Assembly (NCBI RefSeq): GCF_043951855.1
Contig: NZ_JBINJW010000008.1
Span: forward strand, 1 to 64,000
Reading direction: 5' to 3'
From: Proteiniclasticum sp043951855
GTDB lineage: Bacteria > Bacillota > Clostridia > Clostridiales > Clostridiaceae
Length of the DNA stretch: 64,000 nucleotides
Position 1 is the stretch's first letter, and each line of letters opens with the position of its first letter. Position numbers and translations under genes: made by a program. The notes beneath the pieces were generated by a model. That model did no database searches, was not told where the DNA came from, and saw only the letters and a program-made list of their open reading frames with translations. Below, piece by piece: positions 42,100 to 52,000 of this stretch.

Positions 42100-43353
42100 T
42101 TATATTCTCCCTATATCATTTCTGTAATAAAGGTTTTCATTGCGATTTTCATCAAGAAAATCATATACGTTTTTGAAGCATTCTGACTTCTGCCCTCTGG
42201 ATACGACCGAAAGCACTCTGCCGGAGCTAGATAGAATTCTCTCCTGAAGCACTTTGCTCGCGTAGGAGAACACGCTGACCTGATCTGTTTCGGCATCGAA
42301 AAATGAGCTTACATCGATCTCTTTTTCGCAGGTCTTTGGATAGCCTTTAGCGGAAAGGACCACGCATAACGCACAGTCGGATGATAAGACCACATCTTCT
42401 TCCTGAAGCGTACCGTCCAGGGTTTTCATAAACAGAGTGTTCAGATCGCTCTCGAGGGTCTCCAGAAGGCTCTGGGTCTCCGGGTCCCCGAATCTCAGAT
42501 TGTACTCCAGAAGATAGGTCCCTTTCTCCGTAAGCATCAGCCCGAAGAAGATGATCCCTTTGAACAGAAGCTGTTCTGCTCGGAGTCCCACCAGGGTCTT
42601 GTCCAGAATGTTCTTTCTGAAGTCTTTTTCCAGCTCTTCCGTAAAATAGGGATTAGGGGTCAGAGAACCCATACCACCGGTATTGAGCCCTGTTTCCCCT
42701 TCTCCGATCTTTTTGTGGTCCATGGTGGAATTCAAGGACAGAATGGAATTTCCATCAAACAGCGTGATGATGGAAGCCTCCTTTCCTGTGAGGTATTCTT
42801 CTATGACGACTTTTTTCGATGCTTCTTTGAATTTCTCTTCCAGCATATAGGCTTCAAGGGTTTTCAGAGCGTCTTCATAGGTCTCTATGATTTCAACCCC
42901 TTTTCCCGCGGCCAGTCCATCCGCTTTGATGACCAATGGGTAAGCAGCTTGGCGGATGTGGGCTTCTGCCAGTTTGAAGTCTGTGAAAACTTCGTATTCC
43001 GCGGTTTTTATGCCGTATTTCATCATGAAGTCCTTGGCGTATGCTTTGGACCCCTCGAGAAGCGCAGCTTTTCTGTGCGGACCAATGATTTTAAGATCTG
43101 CCTCATGAAAAAGATCTACAATCCCTTCCATGAGATCCGCCTCCGGACCCACGACAGTATAGTCGATGTTGTTGTCTCTTGCAAAGTCTCTCAAATCGGA
43201 AAGCGTCCCTTTCGATATGTTTCTGCATTTCCCGAGTCTTTCCGTGCCGCCGTTCCCTGGTGATACATAGATTGCTGTAACCAGATCCGACTCTGCAAGC
43301 TTACGGGCAATGGCATGTTCTCTGGCTCCTTCACCAATGATTAGAATTTTCAT
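42100..43353 (-). CDS. purD: Phosphoribosylamine-glycine ligase
   Basis: This 417-residue ATP-grasp enzyme joins glycine to phosphoribosylamine, step 2 of purine synthesis. Seen are MKILIIGEGAREHAIARKLA, DYTVVGPEADLMEGIVD, PLVIKADGLAAGKGVEI, the glycine-rich LNTGGMGSLTPNPYF and EYNLRFGDPETQ. Length is typical (about 420). It is the last gene of the pur operon, 10 bases after purH. Confidence 0.95.
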   Translation of the reverse strand: MKILIIGEGAREHAIARKLAESDLVTAIYVSPGNGGTERLGKCRNISKGTLSDLRDFARDNNIDYTVVGPEADLMEGIVDLFHEADLKIIGPHRKAALLEGSKAYAKDFMMKYGIKTAEYEVFTDFKLAEAHIRQAAYPLVIKADGLAAGKGVEIIETYEDALKTLEAYMLEEKFKEASKKVVIEEYLTGKEASIITLFDGNSILSLNSTMDHKKIGEGETGLNTGGMGSLTPNPYFTEELEKDFRKNILDKTLVGLRAEQLLFKGIIFFGLMLTEKGTYLLEYNLRFGDPETQSLLETLESDLNTLFMKTLDGTLQEEDVVLSSDCALCVVLSAKGYPKTCEKEIDVSSFFDAETDQVSVFSYASKVLQERILSSSGRVLSVVSRGQKSECFKNVYDFLDENRNENLYYRNDIGRI

Positions 43354-43363
43354 CCTTTTCCTC

Positions 43364-44863
43364 CTAGTGCTTAAAATGTCTCATTGAGGTGAAAATCATG
43401 GAGATGCCCTTTTCATCGCATAGATCGATGGAATCCTGATCTCTCAGGGAACCTCCGGGCTGAATGATTCCTTTTATGTTATTTCTGGAGGCTTCCTCCA
43501 CCACATCACTGAAGGGGAAGAAGGCATCTGAGGCAAGAACCACGCCCTGTCCCTGGGCCTTTTCCAGTGCGAATTTCGCAGCATCGATTCTGTTGACCTG
43601 ACCTCCCCCGATGCCGAGGGTCATCTTGTCCTTTGTGACGACGATGGCATTGGATTTGACATACTTGACGACTGTATAGGCGAACTCCATCTCTTCGCGT
43701 TCCTGCTGATCCGGTTCTTTCTTTGTCACGACCTTGAGTTCATTAAATTCGCCGAAATCCTCGTCCTGAGAAAGCATCAGACCGTCCAGTGATACATAAG
43801 CTCTTTTTGCGGAAGGAGCTTCGGTGCATCTGATGATTCTCAGATTCTTCTTTTTCTTCAGCACGTCCAGAGCTTCCTCTGTAAAGTATGGCGCCATGAC
43901 CACTTCCAGAAAGATTTCGTTCATTTTCAATGCAGTCTCTCTGGTCACGGTGCAGTTCAGTGCCACGATGCCACCGAAAATGGAAACAGGATCGCCTTCA
44001 TAAGCCTTGCTGTAGGCTTCATAATCATCTTTTCCCAGCGCAACGCCACAGGGGGTATTATGCTTCAGCGCGCAGCAGCAAGGTTCCTCGAAGGAACTGG
44101 CGACTTTCCATGCGATGTCCAGATCTTTGAAGTTGTTATAGGAAAGCTCCTTTCCCCAGAGGATATCGATATTCTTCAGCGCGCCCTCGGTATCCAGAGA
44201 TTCATATACAGATGCGCTCTGGTGAGGGTTTTCTCCGTATCTCAGATCACGGACTTTTCTGTAGGAAAGACTGAGATATCTCTTGTCTTCCTCTTCCAGA
44301 AGAAAATTGGAAACAGCGCTGTCATAAGCGCCCATAAGATTAAAGACCTGCCCAGCAAGCTTTTTTCTGAAAGCGGCCTTCTCCTCTTCCGTTCCGTTGG
44401 AATAGACGGACAGGAAGCTTTCATAGTCCTGCGGATCAGAAAGGGTATAGACATATTTATAGTTCTTGGCTGCTGCACGCAGCATGGTAGGTCCTCCGAT
44501 ATCAATGAATTCAACCTGTTCGTCAACGGTCAGGTTATCCTTCAGTTTCTCGAAAAACGGGTACAGATTGACACAGACGATGTCGATGCCTTCCATGCCT
44601 TCCGCTTCCACTTCCAGAAGATCGCTTTCAAGGTCTCTTCTGTAAAGAATACCGCCATGAATCAGAGGATGAAGCGTCTTGACTCTTCCGCCGAGAATTT
44701 CCCTCGCCCCTGTGACCTCTTCCACCTTAATGGGATCAAACCCGTTTTCCTTGAGGTAGGCATAGGTGCCACCGGTCGAGATCATTTCAATGTTCTCTTT
44801 CACGAAGAAATCGGCCAGTTCCTTAAGTCCTTTCTTGTCATACACACTAATGAGTGCTCTCAT
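43364..44863 (-). CDS. purH: Bifunctional AICAR formyltransferase / IMP cyclohydrolase
   Basis: A 499-residue enzyme for the last two steps to IMP. The N-terminal IMP cyclohydrolase (about 1-190) begins ALISVYDKKGLKELADFF and has STGGTYAYLKENG. The C-terminal formyltransferase has LRYGENPHQSAS, LKHNTPCGVALG and GIIQPGGSLRDQDSID. The family is usually 505-525 residues. It overlaps purN by 17 bases. Confidence 0.96.
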   Translation of the reverse strand: MRALISVYDKKGLKELADFFVKENIEMISTGGTYAYLKENGFDPIKVEEVTGAREILGGRVKTLHPLIHGGILYRRDLESDLLEVEAEGMEGIDIVCVNLYPFFEKLKDNLTVDEQVEFIDIGGPTMLRAAAKNYKYVYTLSDPQDYESFLSVYSNGTEEEKAAFRKKLAGQVFNLMGAYDSAVSNFLLEEEDKRYLSLSYRKVRDLRYGENPHQSASVYESLDTEGALKNIDILWGKELSYNNFKDLDIAWKVASSFEEPCCCALKHNTPCGVALGKDDYEAYSKAYEGDPVSIFGGIVALNCTVTRETALKMNEIFLEVVMAPYFTEEALDVLKKKKNLRIIRCTEAPSAKRAYVSLDGLMLSQDEDFGEFNELKVVTKKEPDQQEREEMEFAYTVVKYVKSNAIVVTKDKMTLGIGGGQVNRIDAAKFALEKAQGQGVVLASDAFFPFSDVVEEASRNNIKGIIQPGGSLRDQDSIDLCDEKGISMIFTSMRHFKH

Positions 44864-45425
44864 AAAAATCTTCCCCCTTTGCCAGCAGTCTGATTGCGTC
44901 TGTCAGAGCGCCTTTTTCAATCGAAGAAACAAGTGACTGAATCTCCTCCGGATTCTTTGCATCCTTTATGCCGATGATGCGTTTCAGAATAAAGCTTCCG
45001 CCATCCACCACTTCATCGACATAATGCACTGTGCATCCGGAGATGGGCATTTTCGATCGGTGGACTGCCTCATGCACATGAATGCCATACATTCCCCTGC
45101 CTCCGAAAGATGGAAGAAGTGAAGGATGCAGATTGATGATTCTGTTTTTCATGGTCTCCAGGACTTTCCCTTCCAGAATGGAGAGGAACCCTGCAAGAAC
45201 CACCAGATCGAAGGATGCCACTTCCTCAAGAACCCGGTCTGAAAGCGTGTGGTCTCTTTCAAGGATCTTATAAGGAATATTCTCTTTTTCAGCATAGGCT
45301 GTTCCGCTGCATCTGCGGTCACATAGCACAAGCCCTACTTCGTAGGATGCATCTTTCTTCGCATCATCCAGGATGGATTTCAGTGTCGTGCCTGCACCGG
45401 AAATGAGTACTGCTACCTTAAACAT
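44847..45425 (-). CDS. purN: Phosphoribosylglycinamide formyltransferase
   Basis: A 192-residue enzyme using 10-formyl-tetrahydrofolate to formylate GAR. Landmarks are VAVLISGAGTTLKSILDDA, VVLAGFLSILEG, the catalytic segment INLHPSLLPSFGG (Asn and His) and GCTVHYVDEVVDGG with its Asp. It overlaps purM by 13 bases and purH by 17, showing tight translational coupling. Confidence 0.95.
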   Translation of the reverse strand: MFKVAVLISGAGTTLKSILDDAKKDASYEVGLVLCDRRCSGTAYAEKENIPYKILERDHTLSDRVLEEVASFDLVVLAGFLSILEGKVLETMKNRIINLHPSLLPSFGGRGMYGIHVHEAVHRSKMPISGCTVHYVDEVVDGGSFILKRIIGIKDAKNPEEIQSLVSSIEKGALTDAIRLLAKGEDFYESTH

Positions 45426-46414
45426 ATTTCTTCTTCCCCTTCGTCGATGTAGCCGAGAAGTACAGGAGATTCTCCGTTGGCTGCAAGAAAATCCATGAAC
45501 TTCTCCTTGTCCTCTCTGCGGATACAGAAGACGTATCCGATCCCTGTATTGAAAGTGTTATAGAAGGATTCCTTCTTCACGCCTCTTTCCTCAAGGAGTC
45601 TGTAGATCTTCGGAAGCGCGTAGGCGTTCAGGTTCACATTGATTCTTAAGGTGCTGTCAGTGAGCATGCGCGGCAGATTCTCGATGAAGCCACCACCAGT
45701 GATATGAGCCATTCCTCTGATCTTGAAGTTCTTCATGGCCTTCCTTACAATGCCTGTGTAGATTCTTGTGGGTTCGAGAAGATATGCTCCGATGGTCGTA
45801 TCCATGAACGGCTCGTGATAATCAGTGAATACTCTGCGTAGAAGTGAATATCCGTTGGAATGGAATCCGGATGATGGAAGACCGATGAGAAGATCCCCGG
45901 AAGCGATTTCCTCTCCAGTGATGATTTCATCCTTTTCACTGACACCTACAGCGAAACCTGCCATGTCGTAGTCACCCTCTTCATAAAAGCCGGGCATTTC
46001 TGCGGTTTCTCCCCCTATGAGGGAAAGACCGCCCTGAAGACATCCTTCCGCAATGCCTTTCACAAGTTCAGAAGACACTTCCGCGTCCAGTTTGCCGCAG
46101 GCGATGTAATCGAGGAAGAACAGCGGCTGTGCTCCATGACACAGAATGTCATTGACGCACATGGCCACGCAGTCGATGCCTACAGTGTCGTATTTCTTGA
46201 GATCAAAGGCGATTCTCAGCTTCGTTCCGACGCCGTCTGTTCCGGAGATGAGCACAGGCTTTGTGTACCCTTCTGGAATCTCCATCATGCCTGCAAAAGA
46301 CCCGATGGTATTGAGCACAAGAGGGCTCAGCGTTCTTTTTGCATAGCCTTTTATTTTCTCCACTGATTTGTATCCTTCTTCAATATTCACGCCAGCAGAT
46401 TTGTAATCCATCAT
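45413..46414 (-). CDS. purM: Phosphoribosylformylglycinamidine cyclo-ligase
   Basis: This 333-residue enzyme closes the imidazole ring (FGAM to AIR). It shows DYKSAGVNIEEGYKSVEKIK, VLISGTDGVGTKLRIAF, the metal/nucleotide region IGGETAEMPGFYEEGDYDMAGF and AHITGGGFIENLPRML. The start at 46414 overlaps the purF stop as ATGA; GGAGG lies 10 bases upstream. A longer in-frame start inside purF is rejected. Confidence 0.95.
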   Translation of the reverse strand: MMDYKSAGVNIEEGYKSVEKIKGYAKRTLSPLVLNTIGSFAGMMEIPEGYTKPVLISGTDGVGTKLRIAFDLKKYDTVGIDCVAMCVNDILCHGAQPLFFLDYIACGKLDAEVSSELVKGIAEGCLQGGLSLIGGETAEMPGFYEEGDYDMAGFAVGVSEKDEIITGEEIASGDLLIGLPSSGFHSNGYSLLRRVFTDYHEPFMDTTIGAYLLEPTRIYTGIVRKAMKNFKIRGMAHITGGGFIENLPRMLTDSTLRINVNLNAYALPKIYRLLEERGVKKESFYNTFNTGIGYVFCIRREDKEKFMDFLAANGESPVLLGYIDEGEEEICLR

Positions 46415-47805
46415 AAATTCATGACCTCCAAAAATTCGTTCGGGGCACCCAGCGGGTAGACACCTTTGAAGCATCCTGTGCAGAATGAGCTGCTTCCCAG
46501 GGAAGCGATGAGTCCTTCGTTGCTCAGATAGCTCAGTGAGGTGCTGCCTATGTAGTCTCTGATTTCATTTTTCGTCATTTTGGATGCGATGAGGGTATCT
46601 CTGTAGGGGGTATCAATGCCGAAGTAGCACGGGAACATGACCATGGGTGAGGAGACCCTGAAGTGCACTTCCTTTGCTCCTGCACGATAAAGAAGATCCA
46701 CGAGATATTTTGAGGTTGTTCCACGCACGATGGAGTCGTCAATGAGCACCACTCTCTTTCCTGAGACCACATCCTTCTGGGCATTGAGCTTCAGAGAGAC
46801 CGCTTTCTCTCTGGCTTTCTGTGAAGGTGTGATGAAGCTTCTTCCGATGTACTTGTTTTTTGAAAACCCGATGTCAAAGGGTATTCCGGATGCCCTGGAG
46901 TAGCCGATGGCGGCTGCAAGGCCTGAATCCGGTACACCGATGATCACATCCGCTTCCACAGGAGACTCCTTGTAGAGCATTTCACCGGTTCTGATTCTCA
47001 GCGAATGCACACTGATGCCATCTATGATGGAATCAGGACGGGCGAAATAGATGTATTCAAAGGAACAGGTCTGACGGGTCGTTTTTTCTGAATAGACATA
47101 GGATTTCACTTCCCCGTTTTCGATGATCACCATTTCACCAGGCAGAATATCTCTTACAAGAGTTCCTCCCACTGTATCAATGGCGCAGCTTTCTGAAGCC
47201 AGAATGTAGTCCTCTCCTCTCTTTCCGAGCACAAGAGGGCGGATTCCATAGGAATCTCTTATACCGATGAGTTTCGTTCCGAATCCGATGACCAGCGCGA
47301 AACTTCCCTTCACAGTACGGATGGCGTCCAGCACGGCATTTTCTAGTCCGCGGTGGATGCCTCGGGAAATGAGGTTCACAATGACTTCAGAATCCGTATC
47401 GGTCTGGAAGAGCACACCGCTGTCCTCCAGGAGACCTCTGATGACTTCTGTATTGATCAGTGTTCCGTTATGTGCTACAGCCATGGCGCCGAACTTGCTT
47501 TTTGCAGTCAGCGGCTGGGCATTCAGAACATTGGAATCACCTTTTGTGGAATAACGAACATGTCCTACTGCCACCGTGCCCTTCAGTTCATCAAGATCCT
47601 CCTTGGTGAGCGCCTGGGACACAAGACCCATTCTTTTTCTAACCTGCATTTCGTCCTGATGAAAAGATGCGATGCCTGCACTTTCCTGTCCTCTGTGCTG
47701 AAGTGCGAAAAGGCCGTCATAGACATCATAGGATGCCTGTGTGTCTTTTGTGCTGATTCCGAAGACACCGCATTCCTCTTTGAATTTGTCCATTATTTCG
47801 ATCAT
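46411..47805 (-). CDS. purF: Amidophosphoribosyltransferase
   Basis: A 464-residue enzyme that makes phosphoribosylamine from PRPP and glutamine, the committed step of purine synthesis. A short propeptide of 11 residues ends before the nucleophile in CGVFGIS. GHVRYSTKGDSN belongs to the glutaminase half. The phosphoribosyltransferase part has VVLIDDSIVRGTT, the PRPP loop. Ser/Cys-rich C-terminal segment SSFCTGCF may be a cluster ligand site, as in the Fe-S-type PurF. It overlaps purC by 4 bases. Confidence 0.95.
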   Translation of the reverse strand: MIEIMDKFKEECGVFGISTKDTQASYDVYDGLFALQHRGQESAGIASFHQDEMQVRKRMGLVSQALTKEDLDELKGTVAVGHVRYSTKGDSNVLNAQPLTAKSKFGAMAVAHNGTLINTEVIRGLLEDSGVLFQTDTDSEVIVNLISRGIHRGLENAVLDAIRTVKGSFALVIGFGTKLIGIRDSYGIRPLVLGKRGEDYILASESCAIDTVGGTLVRDILPGEMVIIENGEVKSYVYSEKTTRQTCSFEYIYFARPDSIIDGISVHSLRIRTGEMLYKESPVEADVIIGVPDSGLAAAIGYSRASGIPFDIGFSKNKYIGRSFITPSQKAREKAVSLKLNAQKDVVSGKRVVLIDDSIVRGTTSKYLVDLLYRAGAKEVHFRVSSPMVMFPCYFGIDTPYRDTLIASKMTKNEIRDYIGSTSLSYLSNEGLIASLGSSSFCTGCFKGVYPLGAPNEFLEVMNL

Positions 47806-48509
47806 GATTCACCCTGCTTCATTCTGCTGATGACTTCCGAGTAAGCGCCTTTCACGTTGTCCAGATTTCTTCTGAATCTGTCTTTATCCATTTTCTCATT
47901 GGTTTTTTCATCCCAGAGTCTGCATGTATCAGGACTGATTTCATCCGCCAGAAGGATGGTGCCGTCTTTGTCTTTTCCGAATTCGAGCTTGAAATCCACA
48001 AGAAGGAGTCCGAGTTTATGGAAGAAGTCTTTCAAAAGCGCATTGATCTTTTCTGTCACTTCGTAGATTTCCTTCAGTTCATCGAAAGTGGATAATCCAA
48101 GAGCAACCGCATGGGTGTCATTGATGAGCGGATCCCCGTAGTCATCATTCTTGTAGCAGATTTCAAAAATCGTCGTTTGAAGCGCCTGACCTTCAGGAAC
48201 GCCCAGTCTTTTCGAGAAGGAGCCTGCTGCCACATTACGTACAATCACTTCCAGAGGAATGATGGACACTTTCTTCACCAGCTGTTCTCTTTCCGAGATG
48301 GTGCGGATGTAATGGGTTGGAATATTGTGCTCTTCCAGATATCTGAAGATGATGGAGGTGATCTCGTTGTTCATGATGCCCTTATCTTCGATGGTTCCCT
48401 TCTTTTCTCCGTTGAACGCTGTAGCGTCATCTTTGTAGTAGACAACCACCTGATCGTCTTGTTCTGTTTCAAAAATTCTTTTGGCTTTTCCTTCATACAG
48501 CATTTTCAT
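47802..48509 (-). CDS. purC: SAICAR synthetase
   Basis: A 235-residue ATP-dependent ligase joining aspartate to CAIR. The N-terminus LYEGKAKRIFETEQDDQVVV and the segment LEVIVRNVAAGSFSKRLG are family signatures, and the conserved region LVDFKLEFGKD...LADEISPDTCRLWD is present. Length is typical. The stop of purE overlaps its start by one base. Confidence 0.96.
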   Translation of the reverse strand: MKMLYEGKAKRIFETEQDDQVVVYYKDDATAFNGEKKGTIEDKGIMNNEITSIIFRYLEEHNIPTHYIRTISEREQLVKKVSIIPLEVIVRNVAAGSFSKRLGVPEGQALQTTIFEICYKNDDYGDPLINDTHAVALGLSTFDELKEIYEVTEKINALLKDFFHKLGLLLVDFKLEFGKDKDGTILLADEISPDTCRLWDEKTNEKMDKDRFRRNLDNVKGAYSEVISRMKQGES

Positions 48510-48988
48510 TAATAGATTACCTCCACAGCATTATTTTCTTCGATATTCTTTTTCATGACTTCACGATAGGTGAGAAGTTTCTCTCTCAGATCCGGGTATT
48601 TGATGGACAGGATTTCCACGGCAAGCATGGCAGCATTTGCGGCGTTGCCTATGCCCACTGTAGCCACAGGAATCTGTTTCGGCATCTGAACGATGGACAG
48701 CAGTGCGTCGAGTCCTTCCAGTGCTCCTTTAAGCGGAACACCGATGACTGGGAGAATCGTTTTCGATGCGACAACTCCTGGAAGATGTGCAGCGAGCCCT
48801 GCACCAGCTATGACCACTTCAAATCCTTCGGCTTCCTTCTGACGGAGGACCTTCTCCAGCAGATCAGGGGCTCTGTGTGCGGATATGGCGTAGGATTCAT
48901 TCACCACCCCGAATTCGTCAAGCAGGTCTTTCGCCTTCTTCATGGTTTCCTTATCGGAAGGACTTCCAAATAAAATCAGTACTTTCAT
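48509..48988 (-). CDS. purE: N5-CAIR mutase, PurE catalytic subunit
   Basis: A 159-residue enzyme beginning KVLILFGSPSDKETMKKA, with SAHRAPDLL, AGAGLAAHLPGVVA, LPVIGVPLKGALEGLDALLSIV and QMPKQIPVATVGIGNAANAA. The substrate-binding SPSD and AHR segments are intact. No purK is adjacent, so either purK lies elsewhere or this PurE works as a class II enzyme using CO2 directly; the sequence alone does not decide here. Confidence 0.94.
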   Translation of the reverse strand: MKVLILFGSPSDKETMKKAKDLLDEFGVVNESYAISAHRAPDLLEKVLRQKEAEGFEVVIAGAGLAAHLPGVVASKTILPVIGVPLKGALEGLDALLSIVQMPKQIPVATVGIGNAANAAMLAVEILSIKYPDLREKLLTYREVMKKNIEENNAVEVIY

Positions 48989-49006
48989 TCTTTTGCTCCT
49001 TTATTC

Positions 49007-52000
49007 TTATAGATTATCTGTGTTTCTGAAATACTTTACGCCGGCTCTGAACATTTCCGTATAGTAGGAACCGCTGTAGTTCTGATACAGTCCGTCCTGG
49101 TACCTTTCGGTGTGTCCCATCTTCCCGAAGACTCTGCCGTCTTTTGAAGAGATCCCTTCGATGGCCCACATGGAGCCGTTGGGATTAAATGGACCTTCCA
49201 TGGTCACATCACCGGACAGATCCGTATATTGTGTGATGATCTGACCGTTTTCAAGCAGTTCGTTCAGAAGCTTTTCGGATGCCGTGAATCGTCCTTCTCC
49301 ATGAGATACAGGCACATCATGTACATCCCCCAGAGCAGCGGCGTTCATCCATGGCGTGTTTCTTGACACCACTTTTGTTCTGGCCATTCTGGACATGTGT
49401 TTTCCGGCTGTGTTATAGGTCAGTGTAGGCATTTCTTCATGAGGATCTATGACTTTTCCGTAAGGGAGAAGTCCGGATTTCACCAGACCCTGGAATCCGT
49501 TGCAGATGCCAAGTACAAGTCCTTTTCGATTGTCAGTGAGATCATGAATGGCATCTCTGATGAGTGGATTGCGCAGAATGTTTGCGATGTATTTCCCGGA
49601 TCCCTCCGGTTCATCAGCGGCACTGAACCCGCCTGAAAGCATCAGTATGTGAGAGGATCTTATGCGCTGTGCGAATTCTTCCAGGGAGGCCTTGATCTCC
49701 TTCTCGCCATTTCTGAAGACGAAGGTATCTGATACAGCTCCGGCATCTCGGAAGGCATATTCAATGTCCAGTTCACAGTTGGTGCCGAAGAAGACTGGGA
49801 TCAGCACTTTAGGATGCTCCACATAGGAAGGATAGACAGCGCTTTCCCTGGGGCTGTACTGTGTCTTCAATGTGGTCCCCTCTTCCTTGTACTCATTGAA
49901 GATCTCCATCAGGGGAGCCTTGTGATTCTCAAGAAGTGTTTCCAGTGAAATCTCTTCCCTGTCGATTTCGACAGTCTCATTGTCATGGGTGTAGCCTACA
50001 ACCTTCAGAAGAAGATGATGCCCTATGGACAGTATTTCACCAAGATGCTCTCTGGGCACTTCCAGAACAAAGCTGCCGGGGTCTTTCCTGTTCTCGTGAA
50101 GGGACAGCTCTTCCAGTCTGAAGCCGATTCTGTTTCCGATGGCCATATTGAAGACAGTCACGAAAAGTCCTTTTTTCAGTGTATCCACCGACAGAATGTA
50201 GCCGCGCTCTCTCAATTTCTGGATGAGCCTTGCATTTTCCTCAAATACCAGTGCGTCATAGACATCTTCGGTTTTCGGAGTTCTGACGCTCAGAAGCACA
50301 CTGTCTTTCTTTTTCAATGTATTACTGAGGACATGTTCTTTCCTGACGGTGGTCACTGCGAATGAAATCAGCGTATCGGGCACATGAAGATTCTGGAAGG
50401 ATCCTGACATGGAATCTTTCCCGCCGATGGAAGGCACTTTGAAATCCAGCTGGGCTTTCAGACCACCTAAAAGTGCTGCAAAAGGACGTCCCCAATTGGA
50501 TGGATCATTTCCCAGCTTTCTGAAATATTCCTGGAAGCTGAGTCGGACTTCTTTCGGGTCCCCACCCAGTGCAACCACTTTTGCCAGACTTTCCACAACG
50601 GAGTCGTATGCGCCGGTGAAGGGGTTCTTCTCCAGAGATAGCGGATCGAATCCGTAGGTCATGATGGAAGCATCATAGGTGGTGAGGTCTTTCAGAGGAA
50701 TGAGAGAAACCATTCCAGGGCTCCTGGTATCCTGATGCGTTCCGCCGTAAGGCAGGATCAGGCTGTTTCTTCCGATGGTAGTGTCGAAATTTTCCAGAAG
50801 TCCTTTCTGTGAACAGGAATTCAGCTCTGAAACCTCTGCCAGTGCTTTGGCAAGAGTCAGATTCTCTTTCGCTGAACGGGTTTCTTCCCTCTCCAGCTCC
50901 ACAAGAACGGAAGCTTCCGAGGTTGCTCCGTTGGTATCGATAAAGGCTCTGGAGACATCAACCACCACCTGATCTTCGTAGTACATTCTGAGTCTTCCGG
51001 TATCGGTCACTACTGCGACCACAGTGGCTTCCAGATTCTCCTCTTCGGCATAGTGGATGAAGTCCGTCAGATCCTTCTCTTCGATGACTACAGCCATTCT
51101 TTCCTGAGATTCTGAAATGGCGATTTCCGTAGGATCGAGTCCCATGTATTTCTTCGGCACGCGATGCAGATAGATGTCAAGAGACTCAGCCAGTTCTCCG
51201 ATGGCAACGGATACTCCGCCGGCACCGAAATCGTTGCATCTTCTGATGAGTCGGGAGGCTTTCTCGTTTCTGAAGAATCTCTGGAGTTTTCGCTCTTCCA
51301 CAGCATTTCCCTTCTGAACTTCTGCTCCGGACTCTGAGATGGAAGATGCGTCATGACCTTTGGAGGAACCTGTAGCGCCTCCGATGCCGTCTCTTCCTGT
51401 TCTTCCGCCTAGAAGAATGATGAGGTCCCCTTTTTCAGGTGTCTCTCTACGTACATTCTCTTTCAGTGCGGAAGCGATGACAGCACCTGTTTCCAGTCTT
51501 TTGGCCTCATATCCGGGATGATAGATCTCTTCTACGTATCCAGTGTTCAGACCGATCTGGTTCCCATAGGAAGAAAATCCTTTTGCGGCACCTCTCACAA
51601 TCACTCTTTGCGGAAGCTTTCCAGGAAGTGTTTCCTTCAGGGATTTTCCAGGATCGGATGCTCCGGTGATTCTCATGCCCTGATAGACATAAGCTCTACC
51701 GCTGAGGGGATCTCTGATCGCGCCTCCGAGACAGGTGGCAGCGCCTCCGAAAGGTTCTATTTCCGTAGGATGGTTGTGGGTCTCATTCTTGAACATGAGG
51801 AGTACGTCTTTCAGTCCTGCATCGGTCCGTACTGTTCTTGAAATGCTGCAGGCATTGATTTCTTCAGACTCGTCAATGTCAGATGCATAGCCCTTGGCCT
51901 TCAGATATTTTGCGCCGATGGTGCCCAGATCCATCAGTGTGATGGGGCGATGCTCTCTGCCCAGCTCTTTTCTGATCTGAAGATACTGATCGTAAGCTTC